64,000 nt of DNA from Sphingobacteriaceae bacterium (GTDB lineage: Bacteria; Bacteroidota; Bacteroidia; B-17B0; Aurantibacillaceae): positions 2,790,001 to 2,854,000 of the forward strand of contig NVQB01000001.1 in assembly GCA_002319075.1 (NCBI GenBank), read 5' to 3'. The translations under genes and the position numbers were made by a program. Below the pieces are notes generated by a model, which saw nothing but the letters and a program-made list of their open reading frames with translations, made no database searches and was not told where the DNA came from. Shown one piece after another: positions 7,378-13,968 of the stretch; within the stretch, counting starts at the first letter, position 1, and the number at the start of each line of letters is the position of its first letter.

Positions 7378-7971
7378 TTAACCGAAAGCGGTGTTACGCT
7401 GTATTTGTTTCCGGATCTGGCTTAAAGACAGGTGTGGCGGCAGAGCTTTAGGAAGAGGATAAAATGGCGAAAGCTGTTTGGTTCGTCTTCGCTTAATAGC
7501 TGCTGACGGGATAGCAGGTGTCTTGGATGCCTTCACTTTATCATGAGATTTTTTAATCAGCCCTTTTATGAGCAGAAGATCATACAGGCAAAGATTTTCG
7601 CTTATTTTGAATTCCTTTAAAAGTGCCAGGGCTTCGATTGTCTGCATCCCTTTCATTGGATCGCGCTTTCCACGAAGGGAGTCTTTATCGTTATCTGCGA
7701 GCAGGCGCATCAACTTCATGAGTCGGTGGTAAAGGGTTTTGTCTTTATGAGCAGTGTGTGCTATTACCAGGCGGCGCAGAGCAGCAGCAGCCCGTGCACA
7801 AGTTGTGAATTCTTCGCTGTTCTCTCTTGATCGGACAAATACCGGTGAGGTTTTGAATTGTTTTCGACTTGGCCCGCCTTTGCACCTGACCAGCCAGCCA
7901 AAGACACTGTGGTAAAAAGAAATACCATTTACAGTACCTGAGAGTTTTATATCACCAACCTGAAATGCCAT
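7378..7971 (-). CDS. Bacteroidota hypothetical protein, possibly truncated
   Basis: 197 residues from ATG 7971; the longer frame from 7977 starts on a TTG that is part of a TATCTTTG sequence, so I reject it. The N-terminal half (GDIKLSGTVNGISFYHSV, CKGGPSRKQFKTSPVFVRSR, a segment beginning ENSEEF) matches, as far as I recall, a common unannotated Bacteroidota family whose members often reach 200-270 residues. The C-terminal part here is basic, low in complexity and proline-rich, so the family C-terminus may have been lost or replaced. It has higher G+C than its surroundings and splits the small-RNA array between copies 2 and 3. No transposase or integrase is adjacent. Function unknown; it may be a recent insertion. 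Confidence 0.65.
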   Translation of the reverse strand: MAFQVGDIKLSGTVNGISFYHSVFGWLVRCKGGPSRKQFKTSPVFVRSRENSEEFTTCARAAAALRRLVIAHTAHKDKTLYHRLMKLMRLLADNDKDSLRGKRDPMKGMQTIEALALLKEFKISENLCLYDLLLIKGLIKKSHDKVKASKTPAIPSAAIKRRRTKQLSPFYPLPKALPPHLSLSQIRKQIQRNTAFG

Positions 7972-7982
7972 ATACAAAGATA

Positions 7983-8397
7983 CCTGGAAATTGAACGAAA
8001 AATTTGACGAATGAGTAAGAGTGTATTGACCTCTGAGGGAAGGTGTATGAGAAGCTGAGTGAATGGATGTGTTTTATATTAAAAGACGGGATATGTACGG
8101 GGTAAGTAGGGAGTATTGTGCAAGGAACCAGGGAGTTGGTATAAGGCTGGTGAATTTTACGCCACTCCTTTTGGGCCTGAGCCCTTTTAGTTCGGTCAAA
8201 CAAACGTCTGAATTAATTAAATAGGCTTTCGCAACACACCTGTTAACTGTGAGCTAAAGTGAAGCTAATTTAGGACAGAGTAGCACGACTAATCTCTCAT
8301 AGTTTAACTGTGAGTGTGGGAAAGCAAAACACTCCAATTCTTTTGATACGCCCGTGGCGCAGCCAAATCAGTGATAAAAAGCTCAACTAGTTGACTC
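7983..8397. other. Gene-free stretch between small RNA array halves
   Basis: About 415 bp. Short frames on both strands lack protein-like composition. AACTGTGAG occurs twice, near 8245 and 8305. I find no fifth small-RNA copy, no transposon end and no tRNA-like sequence. Nothing firm can be called. Confidence 0.5.
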
Positions 8398-8459
8398 ACC
8401 TCAATTAATCAGCGTCAGCCGCAATTATTTTAATTTCAAGTGTTGTCATTTTATCTTTG
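8398..8459 (+). promoter_or_regulatory. Two-box promoter of small RNA copy 3
   Basis: Box A ACCTCAATTAATC at 8398, box B GCCGCAATTATTTT at 8418, -7 element TATCTTTG at 8452. Offsets are exactly 20 and 34 bp. The two boxes share CAATTA, a paired change from the CAAAAA of other copies that supports a direct repeat read by a dimer. Confidence 0.87.
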
Positions 8460-8464
8460 ATGCA

Positions 8465-8538
8465 GGTTTTATATAAGAACCTAGCGGTTTGTTGGGTAAT
8501 CGCTTTTAAGAAGCGCGGATTGGGTACCGCGCTTTTTT
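8465..8538 (+). ncRNA. Small structured RNA, copy 3 of 4
   Basis: About 74 nt. Hairpin 1 is AGGTTTT (8464-8470) paired with GAACCT and neighbouring bases (8476-8482), loop ATATA. Hairpin 2 is AGCGGTT / AATCGCT (8483-8504), identical to copy 2. Hairpin 3 is AAGCGCGG (8511-8518) with CCGCGCTT (8527-8534), loop ATTGGGTA, followed by T. The hairpin-1 stem sequence differs completely from copies 1 and 2 but still pairs. Confidence 0.85.
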
Positions 8539-8703
8539 CTTTCTTAAAATTTTCAAAAATTTCTTTTGCTTATCATTCTTCGGAAAGTCACTCTTATGCG
8601 GGGTAAGGATTCACGCAAACTTTGAAAAATTTTTCAAAAGCCTTGGTAACATTTCCCAACTTCTTGCCATTTGGCCTCGAAATTTTGACGAAATAAAAAA
8701 TTG

Positions 8704-8765
8704 ACCGATTAAAATTGCTTTTTGCCTCAAAAAGTTTTTTGTTTTCCTAAAACGTTTTAAATTTG
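8704..8765 (+). promoter_or_regulatory. Two-box promoter of small RNA copy 4
   Basis: Box A ACCGATTAAAA at 8704, box B GCCTCAAAAAGTTTT at 8724, -7 element TAAATTTG at 8758, with the same 20 and 34 bp offsets. A further GCCTCGAAATTTT lies at 8674, 30 bp before box A; it is out of register and may be a relic. Confidence 0.85.
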
Positions 8766-8769
8766 TTCA

Positions 8770-8848
8770 GGCTAATCTAACTAAACAGCCGAGCGATTTT
8801 TTGGGTAATCGCTTTTTGAAAAGTGCGGTTTTGGGTACCGCACTTTTT
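8770..8848 (+). ncRNA. Small structured RNA, copy 4 of 4
   Basis: About 79 nt. Hairpin 1 is short: GGCT (8770-8773) with AGCC (8787-8790). Hairpin 2 is AGCGATT / AATCGCT (8792-8813), where A-U replaces the G-U pair of copies 2 and 3. Hairpin 3 is AAGTGCGG (8821-8828) with CCGCACTT (8838-8845); the G-C to U-A swap relative to copies 2 and 3 is a compensatory change. A T-tract follows. These changes indicate selection on RNA structure. Confidence 0.83.
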
Positions 8849-8850
8849 CT

Positions 8851-9176
8851 TTTTTATCTCATTACTAATTTTCGGATTTTTTTTAAGCAGGCATTTGCTC
8901 GTTTTAGCAAGAGTGTTCCTTGGTTTTCTATTTCCTTACTTAGGAATTTCGTGTAATATTTTTACTTTAGAAACGGGAAAGGCTTTAATGTCTTGTTGGT
9001 TGCCTTTGATGCTAAAATTAAGGCGGTAACATATTTTTTATAAAATGTAGTTGTAGTTCTTAAAAGAAAATACTGAATTTTTTTATGTGTGAATATGCGT
9101 CACACCCTTGATCTTCTTTGATAAAAATCAAGAATTTTTCAGCTATTCTTTTTCATTGCAATGAGAAATTTATCCC
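8851..9176. other. Intergenic region before the receiver/hybrid-kinase operon
   Basis: About 325 bp without a credible gene. A 68-codon hydrophobic frame (8823-9029) begins inside the copy-4 terminator and is rejected. Two inverted repeats are visible: GTGTGA/TCACAC at 9088-9093 and 9101-9106, and CTTGAT/ATCAAG around 9108-9133. Either could be an operator or part of a leader; I cannot choose. Confidence 0.4.
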
Positions 9177-9238
9177 ACCTCGAAATCATCGGATTCACCT
9201 TATAAAATTGGTCATTATCATGTGCGAACCTAATTTTG
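9177..9238 (+). promoter_or_regulatory. Two-box promoter of the receiver/hybrid-kinase operon
   Basis: Box A ACCTCGAAATC at 9177, box B ACCTTATAAAATT at 9197, -7 element TAATTTTG at 9231. Offsets are again exactly 20 and 34 bp, so this protein operon shares its promoter type with the four small RNAs. The predicted start near 9245 leaves a leader of about 47 nt before the ATG at 9292. Confidence 0.83.
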
Positions 9239-9291
9239 GAGCGCTTATATTATTTTAATGTAAGAAGGTAAAGCACTTAAAAAAACCATTA

Positions 9292-9822
9292 ATGAACAAA
9301 GATCAAATTAGTATATTTATTGTAGACGACGACAAGATTCTTTCAACCGTTCTTAAAAACGAAATTCGCCGGAGTTTTCCGGAAGAAAATATGATGATTT
9401 ATATTTTTGAAGCAGGCGAAATTTGCCAGTCGTTTATGCAGAATAAACCCGATATTGCTATTGTAGATTACCATATGAACAGTCGCTATAAAGATGCCAT
9501 AAACGGAATTGCCGTAATTGATATTTTCAAAAAGGAGAGTCCGGATACTAATGTGATTCTTTTTACCAAAGAAGAGAATATGACTTTAGCGATGGAAGCC
9601 TTTGATCACGGTGCCCATGACTACGTTGTAAAAAACGAATTTATGTTCCGGAGATTGCATGTTGCATTGGTGCAATGTTTACGCCTCAAAAGAATAAAAC
9701 AGGATCTTAGCCGCCAGAGAAAGCGCGGAAAGATAGCTGTTTACCTGATGACTCTTCTTTTGGCCTGCGCCATGGTTTTGCAATTTGTTGTGCCTGGATT
9801 TTTATTAAGTAAATCAGTTTGA
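9292..9822 (+). CDS. Receiver domain with C-terminal membrane helix
   Basis: 176 residues. Residues 1-130 are a CheY-like receiver: acidic cluster VDDD, phosphoacceptor Asp in IAIVDYHMN, Thr in ILFTKEE, and Lys in HDYVVKNE. A basic segment RLKRIKQDLSRQRKRGK follows, then one membrane helix of about 25 residues (IAVYLMTLLLACAMVLQF onward). Most single-domain receivers are soluble, so membrane tethering by the C-terminus is unusual. It could hold phosphoryl groups close to the membrane kinase encoded two genes downstream. First gene of an operon with the next two, 20 bp before the next ATG. No output domain is present, so it is a relay or sink, not a transcription factor. Confidence 0.9.
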   Translation: MNKDQISIFIVDDDKILSTVLKNEIRRSFPEENMMIYIFEAGEICQSFMQNKPDIAIVDYHMNSRYKDAINGIAVIDIFKKESPDTNVILFTKEENMTLAMEAFDHGAHDYVVKNEFMFRRLHVALVQCLRLKRIKQDLSRQRKRGKIAVYLMTLLLACAMVLQFVVPGFLLSKSV

Positions 9823-9842
9823 AGTTTAAAACCCCAAGTACT

Positions 9843-10217
9843 ATGAATACCCTTATAATTGACGATGATCTGTTCCTTAAAAAAGCGCTGAGTTTCAATT
9901 TGCTTGACTTAGGGCATGTTGTGGCAGTTGCAGGCGATGGACAAGAAGCCATTCAGATGATTGAAAAAAATCAGAATTTCGATCTTATTTTTTGCGATGT
10001 GATGATGCCGGTGCTAACAGGACCGGCGTTTTTGCTTATGCTTAAAAAATATTTTCCAAAAAATATGCCTTGCATTGTTATTATCTCAGGAGTAAAAGAA
10101 GGGGAAGAATTCTTGAAAAAAACAGATATTCAATACGATTATTTTGTAAAAAAGCCAATTGATATGCCCGCGCTTAGGAAGCTTATTGGAGAAATAAGTA
10201 ATTCCAAACAAAGCTAA
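9843..10217 (+). CDS. Single-domain response regulator receiver
   Basis: 124 residues from ATG 9843; an in-frame TTG at 9819 would overlap the previous gene and adds no family sequence. The receiver is complete: LIIDDD, phosphoacceptor Asp in IFCDVMMP, Ser in VIISGVK, and Lys in YFVKKPIDMP. There is no DNA-binding or enzymatic output, so it probably shuttles phosphate within a relay. It lies between the membrane-anchored receiver and the hybrid kinase (stop 11 bp before the kinase ATG) and is surely co-transcribed with them. Confidence 0.92.
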   Translation: MNTLIIDDDLFLKKALSFNLLDLGHVVAVAGDGQEAIQMIEKNQNFDLIFCDVMMPVLTGPAFLLMLKKYFPKNMPCIVIISGVKEGEEFLKKTDIQYDYFVKKPIDMPALRKLIGEISNSKQS

Positions 10218-10228
10218 GTTCTTAAAAA

Positions 10229-12448
10229 ATGCGATCGGGATTAAGACCATACACAAAGCTTGTTATTATTTTTAGTTTCGTTATAAGTGCGGGATTAGTA
10301 TTGTTTATTGCGGTAAACGCTAACAGGCATTTGTCGGTTATGTCGGGCAACACCACCGACCTGAACAATGCTTACAGGGTTTTGGAACTTTTAGAAGTTT
10401 TAACAAGCGATGTAAATATCATTGACGCAAAACAGAACGCTTACCTCCGCACGAGTGATCCTCAAATTTTGAATGCACTCAACATAAAAGAAACTGAGGT
10501 AAAATCGAATTTGAAAAGCATCGGCAAGTATTTTTCGGGCAGAGCAGAGGAGGAAAAATTCTATCTCTTAAAAGAACTTACCTTCAAAAAACTTCAGTAT
10601 ACTAAGGATCTCGCAGGATCGAATAATTCAGCTACTCTAAGGACTAAACGAAAAGCGGCAATGGTGGATCTGGGTACAAAAAATACCTTGAACGAAATCA
10701 GTACCCTGATGCATGAAATCGATAGTAGCCTTAGTTACACTACACAGAGCCTAATTGACAGGAACGTTAATTCAGTGAAGGTTTCCAGAAATTGGGGAAT
10801 ACTTGAAGTAGTGCTGGGAGTTATTGTTTTATTTGTGTCGCTCCTTCTTCTATTAAGGGATTTAAATATTCGTAACAAATTGGAAGCTGAACTTCTCATC
10901 GCAAAAAATCAGGCGGATGATAATTCTATGATGCAGGAACAGTTTATGGCGAATATGAGTCATGAGATTCGGACACCGATGAATGCTATTCTTGGTTTTG
11001 CAGATCTTCTGCAAAAGACGAATCTCGATAGAAAGCAGTCGGAATACATTTCAGCCATTCGTGCCAGCGGATCTAATCTACTGAATATAGTGAACGATAT
11101 TCTTGATTTTTCGAAAATTGAAGCGGGGAAACTAACCATTGAAAAAATTGCTTTTAATTTAGAGAGCCTCATCGGTTCTCTGAGAATTATGTTTTCGGAA
11201 AAGGCGCGACAAAAAAACATACAGTTTGAAGTTAGTATGGATAGTAATTTACCGGAGATGATTTTCGGAGATCCAACACGTTTAACACAAATTCTCGTGA
11301 ACCTGATCAATAACGCCATCAAATTTACCGATGTTGGCGTAGTAAAAATAAGTTGCGAATTAAAAAGTATTGAGCATGATATGGCTCAGGTTGTTTTTCG
11401 TGTCAAAGATACCGGTATCGGCATTCCACAAGATAAATTGGATATTATTTTTGAGCGTTTTAACCAGGGAAATAGAGAAACAACGCGACGCTATGGAGGA
11501 ACTGGCCTGGGACTTTCGATCGTGAGGGATCTTGTGGAATTACAAAATGGAGAGATCCGTGTAAAAAGCAAACAAAATTCGGGCTCAGAATTTATCGTTA
11601 CCCTTAGTTACCCTATTTCTTATGAGACACATATAAAAATTACGGATAATTCTCACACACGATTTCCATCCTTGTCGGGAAAAAACTTAAGTGTGCTTCT
11701 TGTTGAAGACAATGAACTTAATCAGAAACTTGCAAGATCGTATTTGCAGGGCTTTGGATTAGAGGTAGATTTGGCTGAAAATGGCGCGGTAGCTATAGAA
11801 AAATTGCAGGAGAAAAAATTTGACCTTGTGCTTATGGATATTCAAATGCCTGTTTTGGATGGTTACAACGCAGCCCAAAAAATCCGCTACGAGCTTCAAA
11901 TGGATATTCCGATCATTGCTATGACAGCCCATATTATGAGTGGCGAAAAGGAAAAATGCATCAGCTATGGCATGAACGATTATATTTCGAAACCATTTAA
12001 AGAAGCAGATCTTTATGAAATTGTATCCTCTTTTCTGAAAATAGAAAAACAGGTGGAAACAAAACCGCCCCTTGTTGAAACAAGTATTAGAACACATGCA
12101 GGGGTAGTAGACTTTAAAGACATTGAAGACATGTCTCGCGGTAATAGATCTTTTATCATAGAAATGATCACCCTGTTTTTAGAAAAAAACCCTTTGGATA
12201 TTGCAGAAGTAGATGCCGCAATAAAAACCAGGGATCTTAGCGCAGTACGCGCGATATCTCACCGCATGAAAACATCTGTAGGGTTTATGGGACTTAAGCA
12301 TCTGGGTAAGATTTTAGGTGAAATGGAGATAAAAGCAGAAACGGATGGCGAGATCAAGGAAATTTCAAGCCTTTTCAACAAGGTAGTAGCAGATTGTAAA
12401 AAAGCCAGGAGTGAATTTGAAATCGCTCTGGAAACTACTTATAAATAG
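10229..12448 (+). CDS. Hybrid sensor histidine kinase with receiver and Hpt domains
   Basis: 739 residues. Two membrane helices (about 10-30 and 188-208) flank a 155-residue periplasmic helical sensor resembling a CHASE3-type domain. Then come HisKA with His245 in MSHEIRTPMNAILGF, HATPase with the DTGIGIP and YGGTGLGLSI boxes, a receiver with Asp537 in LVLMDIQMP, and a C-terminal Hpt domain with His678 in AISHRMKTSVGFM. All four phosphorelay sites (His-Asp-His plus a partner Asp) can thus be present in this operon. The free receivers upstream and the LytTR regulator downstream are obvious phosphate acceptors. Its signal is unknown. The operon promoter is of the two-box type. Confidence 0.95.
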   Translation: MRSGLRPYTKLVIIFSFVISAGLVLFIAVNANRHLSVMSGNTTDLNNAYRVLELLEVLTSDVNIIDAKQNAYLRTSDPQILNALNIKETEVKSNLKSIGKYFSGRAEEEKFYLLKELTFKKLQYTKDLAGSNNSATLRTKRKAAMVDLGTKNTLNEISTLMHEIDSSLSYTTQSLIDRNVNSVKVSRNWGILEVVLGVIVLFVSLLLLLRDLNIRNKLEAELLIAKNQADDNSMMQEQFMANMSHEIRTPMNAILGFADLLQKTNLDRKQSEYISAIRASGSNLLNIVNDILDFSKIEAGKLTIEKIAFNLESLIGSLRIMFSEKARQKNIQFEVSMDSNLPEMIFGDPTRLTQILVNLINNAIKFTDVGVVKISCELKSIEHDMAQVVFRVKDTGIGIPQDKLDIIFERFNQGNRETTRRYGGTGLGLSIVRDLVELQNGEIRVKSKQNSGSEFIVTLSYPISYETHIKITDNSHTRFPSLSGKNLSVLLVEDNELNQKLARSYLQGFGLEVDLAENGAVAIEKLQEKKFDLVLMDIQMPVLDGYNAAQKIRYELQMDIPIIAMTAHIMSGEKEKCISYGMNDYISKPFKEADLYEIVSSFLKIEKQVETKPPLVETSIRTHAGVVDFKDIEDMSRGNRSFIIEMITLFLEKNPLDIAEVDAAIKTRDLSAVRAISHRMKTSVGFMGLKHLGKILGEMEIKAETDGEIKEISSLFNKVVADCKKARSEFEIALETTYK

Positions 12449-12680
12449 GCGGTAATTTTTTAACGTCTTCTTAAGCGCCTTCAAATGTTGCTCACTCAGG
12501 TAACTGCAGACGTTTATACACATTTATGCTCAGGATATATATTTTCTTAGAAAACTATTGCTTATCTTGATTACGCAAAGCGAACACAGCGGCTGAAAGC
12601 ATGTTTTAAGGAAATGAGTTTATGCGTTGCATTTTCCGAATTTTTTTTGCAAGTTTAAAAACACAGTTTAAACATTAACT

Positions 12681-13376
12681 ATGATAAAAGCAGTAGCCAT
12701 AGATGACGAGTCAATTGCATTAAAAGTTATTGAGAACTTTTGCAAAGACATTGATTTTATTAGTCTTGAAAAAACTTTCAGTGAAGCAAAGGAAGGTTTA
12801 AAGTACCTGAATAAATTTCCGGTAGACCTTCTGTTTCTGGATATTGACATGCCTTTGATGAATGGTATAGATCTTTATAAACAACTGAAACAAGATACTA
12901 TGGTTATTTTTATTACTGCTCGTGCAGATTATGCTGTGGAAGGCTTTAATTTAATGGCAGTGGATTATTTACTGAAACCTTTTTCTTACGATAGATTTTT
13001 GCAGGCTACCAAACGTGCAAACGATCTTTTAAATTTTAATACCCAAAGCGAAAAAGCTGAGGACTCTAAATTTTTATATATCCGTGCCGATTTCAGTCTT
13101 ATCAAAGTTGCTATTGCCGATATTATTTACATAGAAGCGCTTGATGATTATTTGAAGATTTATATCCAGGATCAAAAAACGCTTGTGGCAAGGATGACTA
13201 TGAAAGCCATTCTTGAAAAGCTCCCCTCTTCTAAATTTATCAGGGTACACCGCTCGTTTATAGTGGCTGTAGACCGCATTCAGGCGCTCCGTTCAAAGAC
13301 AGTACTTGTTGACCGCATTGAAATTCCAATGGGTGGAAGTTATATTGAAGAAGTAAATAAGGTTTTCCAAAAATAA
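12681..13376 (+). CDS. LytTR-family response regulator
   Basis: 231 residues: an N-terminal receiver (DDES acidic cluster, phosphoacceptor Asp in LLFLDIDMP, Thr in IFITARADYA, Lys in YLLKPFSY) and a C-terminal LytTR DNA-binding domain (IYIEALDDYLKIY, FIRVHRSFIVAV). LytTR proteins bind direct repeats spaced about two helical turns. It follows the hybrid-kinase operon by 232 bp with no promoter of the two-box type visible. It is the best candidate to read the RCCK double boxes at the four small-RNA genes, the operon and the LytTR-only gene. No LytS-type sensor kinase is adjacent, so its kinase is inferred to be the hybrid kinase upstream. Confidence 0.95.
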   Translation: MIKAVAIDDESIALKVIENFCKDIDFISLEKTFSEAKEGLKYLNKFPVDLLFLDIDMPLMNGIDLYKQLKQDTMVIFITARADYAVEGFNLMAVDYLLKPFSYDRFLQATKRANDLLNFNTQSEKAEDSKFLYIRADFSLIKVAIADIIYIEALDDYLKIYIQDQKTLVARMTMKAILEKLPSSKFIRVHRSFIVAVDRIQALRSKTVLVDRIEIPMGGSYIEEVNKVFQK

Positions 13377-13380
13377 ATTG

Positions 13381-13442
13381 ACCTCAAAAAGTGGAATTAG
13401 GCCGCATTTAATTCCCTTCTTTTTGCTTTAATTTTATATTTA
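13381..13442 (+). promoter_or_regulatory. Two-box promoter of the LytTR-only gene
   Basis: Box A ACCTCAAAAAGTGG begins at 13381, just 5 bp after the stop of the LytTR response regulator; box B GCCGCATTTAATT begins at 13401; TATATTTA at 13435 is a -7 element with A for the last G. Offsets are 20 and 34 bp. It implies feedback control of a LytTR protein. Confidence 0.82.
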
Positions 13443-13463
13443 GTCGCTTCCATCAACACACAC

Positions 13464-13787
13464 ATGAAAGAAGACTTTTTATTTATTAATTCTCAAAAGA
13501 AACTGCATAAAGTCAATGTGGGTTCTATTAGCTTTATTCAGGCTATGGACGATTACATAAAAATTCATTTTAAAGATTCTAAGTCCATTGTTACCCGCAT
13601 GACTATGAAAGTAATACTCGAACAATTAGACAGCGACGAGTTTATTCGTGTTCACCGGTCTTTTATTGTTCCGGTAAAAAACATTGAAGCAATGGGTGTA
13701 AAGAACATTCTTGTAAATGGGAATGAAATTGCGCTGGGTAAAAATTATGCTGGCGAGGTTAAAGAGCGTTTTAAAGAATACAAGTAA
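13464..13787 (+). CDS. Stand-alone LytTR DNA-binding protein
   Basis: 107 residues consisting only of a LytTR domain (SFIQAMDDYIKIHF, VTRMTMKVILEQL, FIRVHRSFIVPV). There is no receiver domain and no upstream in-frame remnant of one. It closely resembles the DNA-binding half of the response regulator 87 bp upstream, including the shared stretch RMTMK(A/V)ILE, so it probably arose by partial duplication. Its start is preceded by ACACACACATG. Its own promoter carries the RCCK double boxes. A LytTR domain lacking phosphorylation control could act as a competitor, a constitutive activator or a dimer partner. Confidence 0.93.
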   Translation: MKEDFLFINSQKKLHKVNVGSISFIQAMDDYIKIHFKDSKSIVTRMTMKVILEQLDSDEFIRVHRSFIVPVKNIEAMGVKNILVNGNEIALGKNYAGEVKERFKEYK

Positions 13788-13968
13788 ATAATTCTTTCCC
13801 TCACAAAAATTTCTCTTACATACATAACCATTTTCAGAGCTTGCTCAGTTGAAAGGGTCTCTTCAAAATTTCAAGCACTTAAATCTGTAAATCGGTAAAA
13901 AATATACCCAATGTACGGTATTTTATAGTGGAGGTCCTCTCGCTAAATTGATGGCCTAAAACGGGGAC

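Noticed and set aside
6919-8848. CRISPR-like or transposon-end interpretation of the repeats
   Set aside because: Repeat units are few, unequally spaced and contain covarying hairpins with promoters. There are no uniform spacers, cas genes, transposase or target-site duplications.
8823-9029. 68-codon hydrophobic frame after small RNA copy 4
   Set aside because: It begins inside the terminator hairpin of the RNA, has an Phe/Leu-rich composition expected from T-runs, and has no promoter of its own.
12449-12680. Two-box promoter before the LytTR response regulator
   Set aside because: No TAnnTTT element in this gap has RCCK at 34 and 54 bp upstream. The gene may be transcribed from the operon or another promoter.
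13788-13968. Two-box promoter before the TPR-CHAT gene
   Set aside because: CCCTCACAAAAATTT near 13799 resembles a box but no -7 element is in register and the second box is absent.
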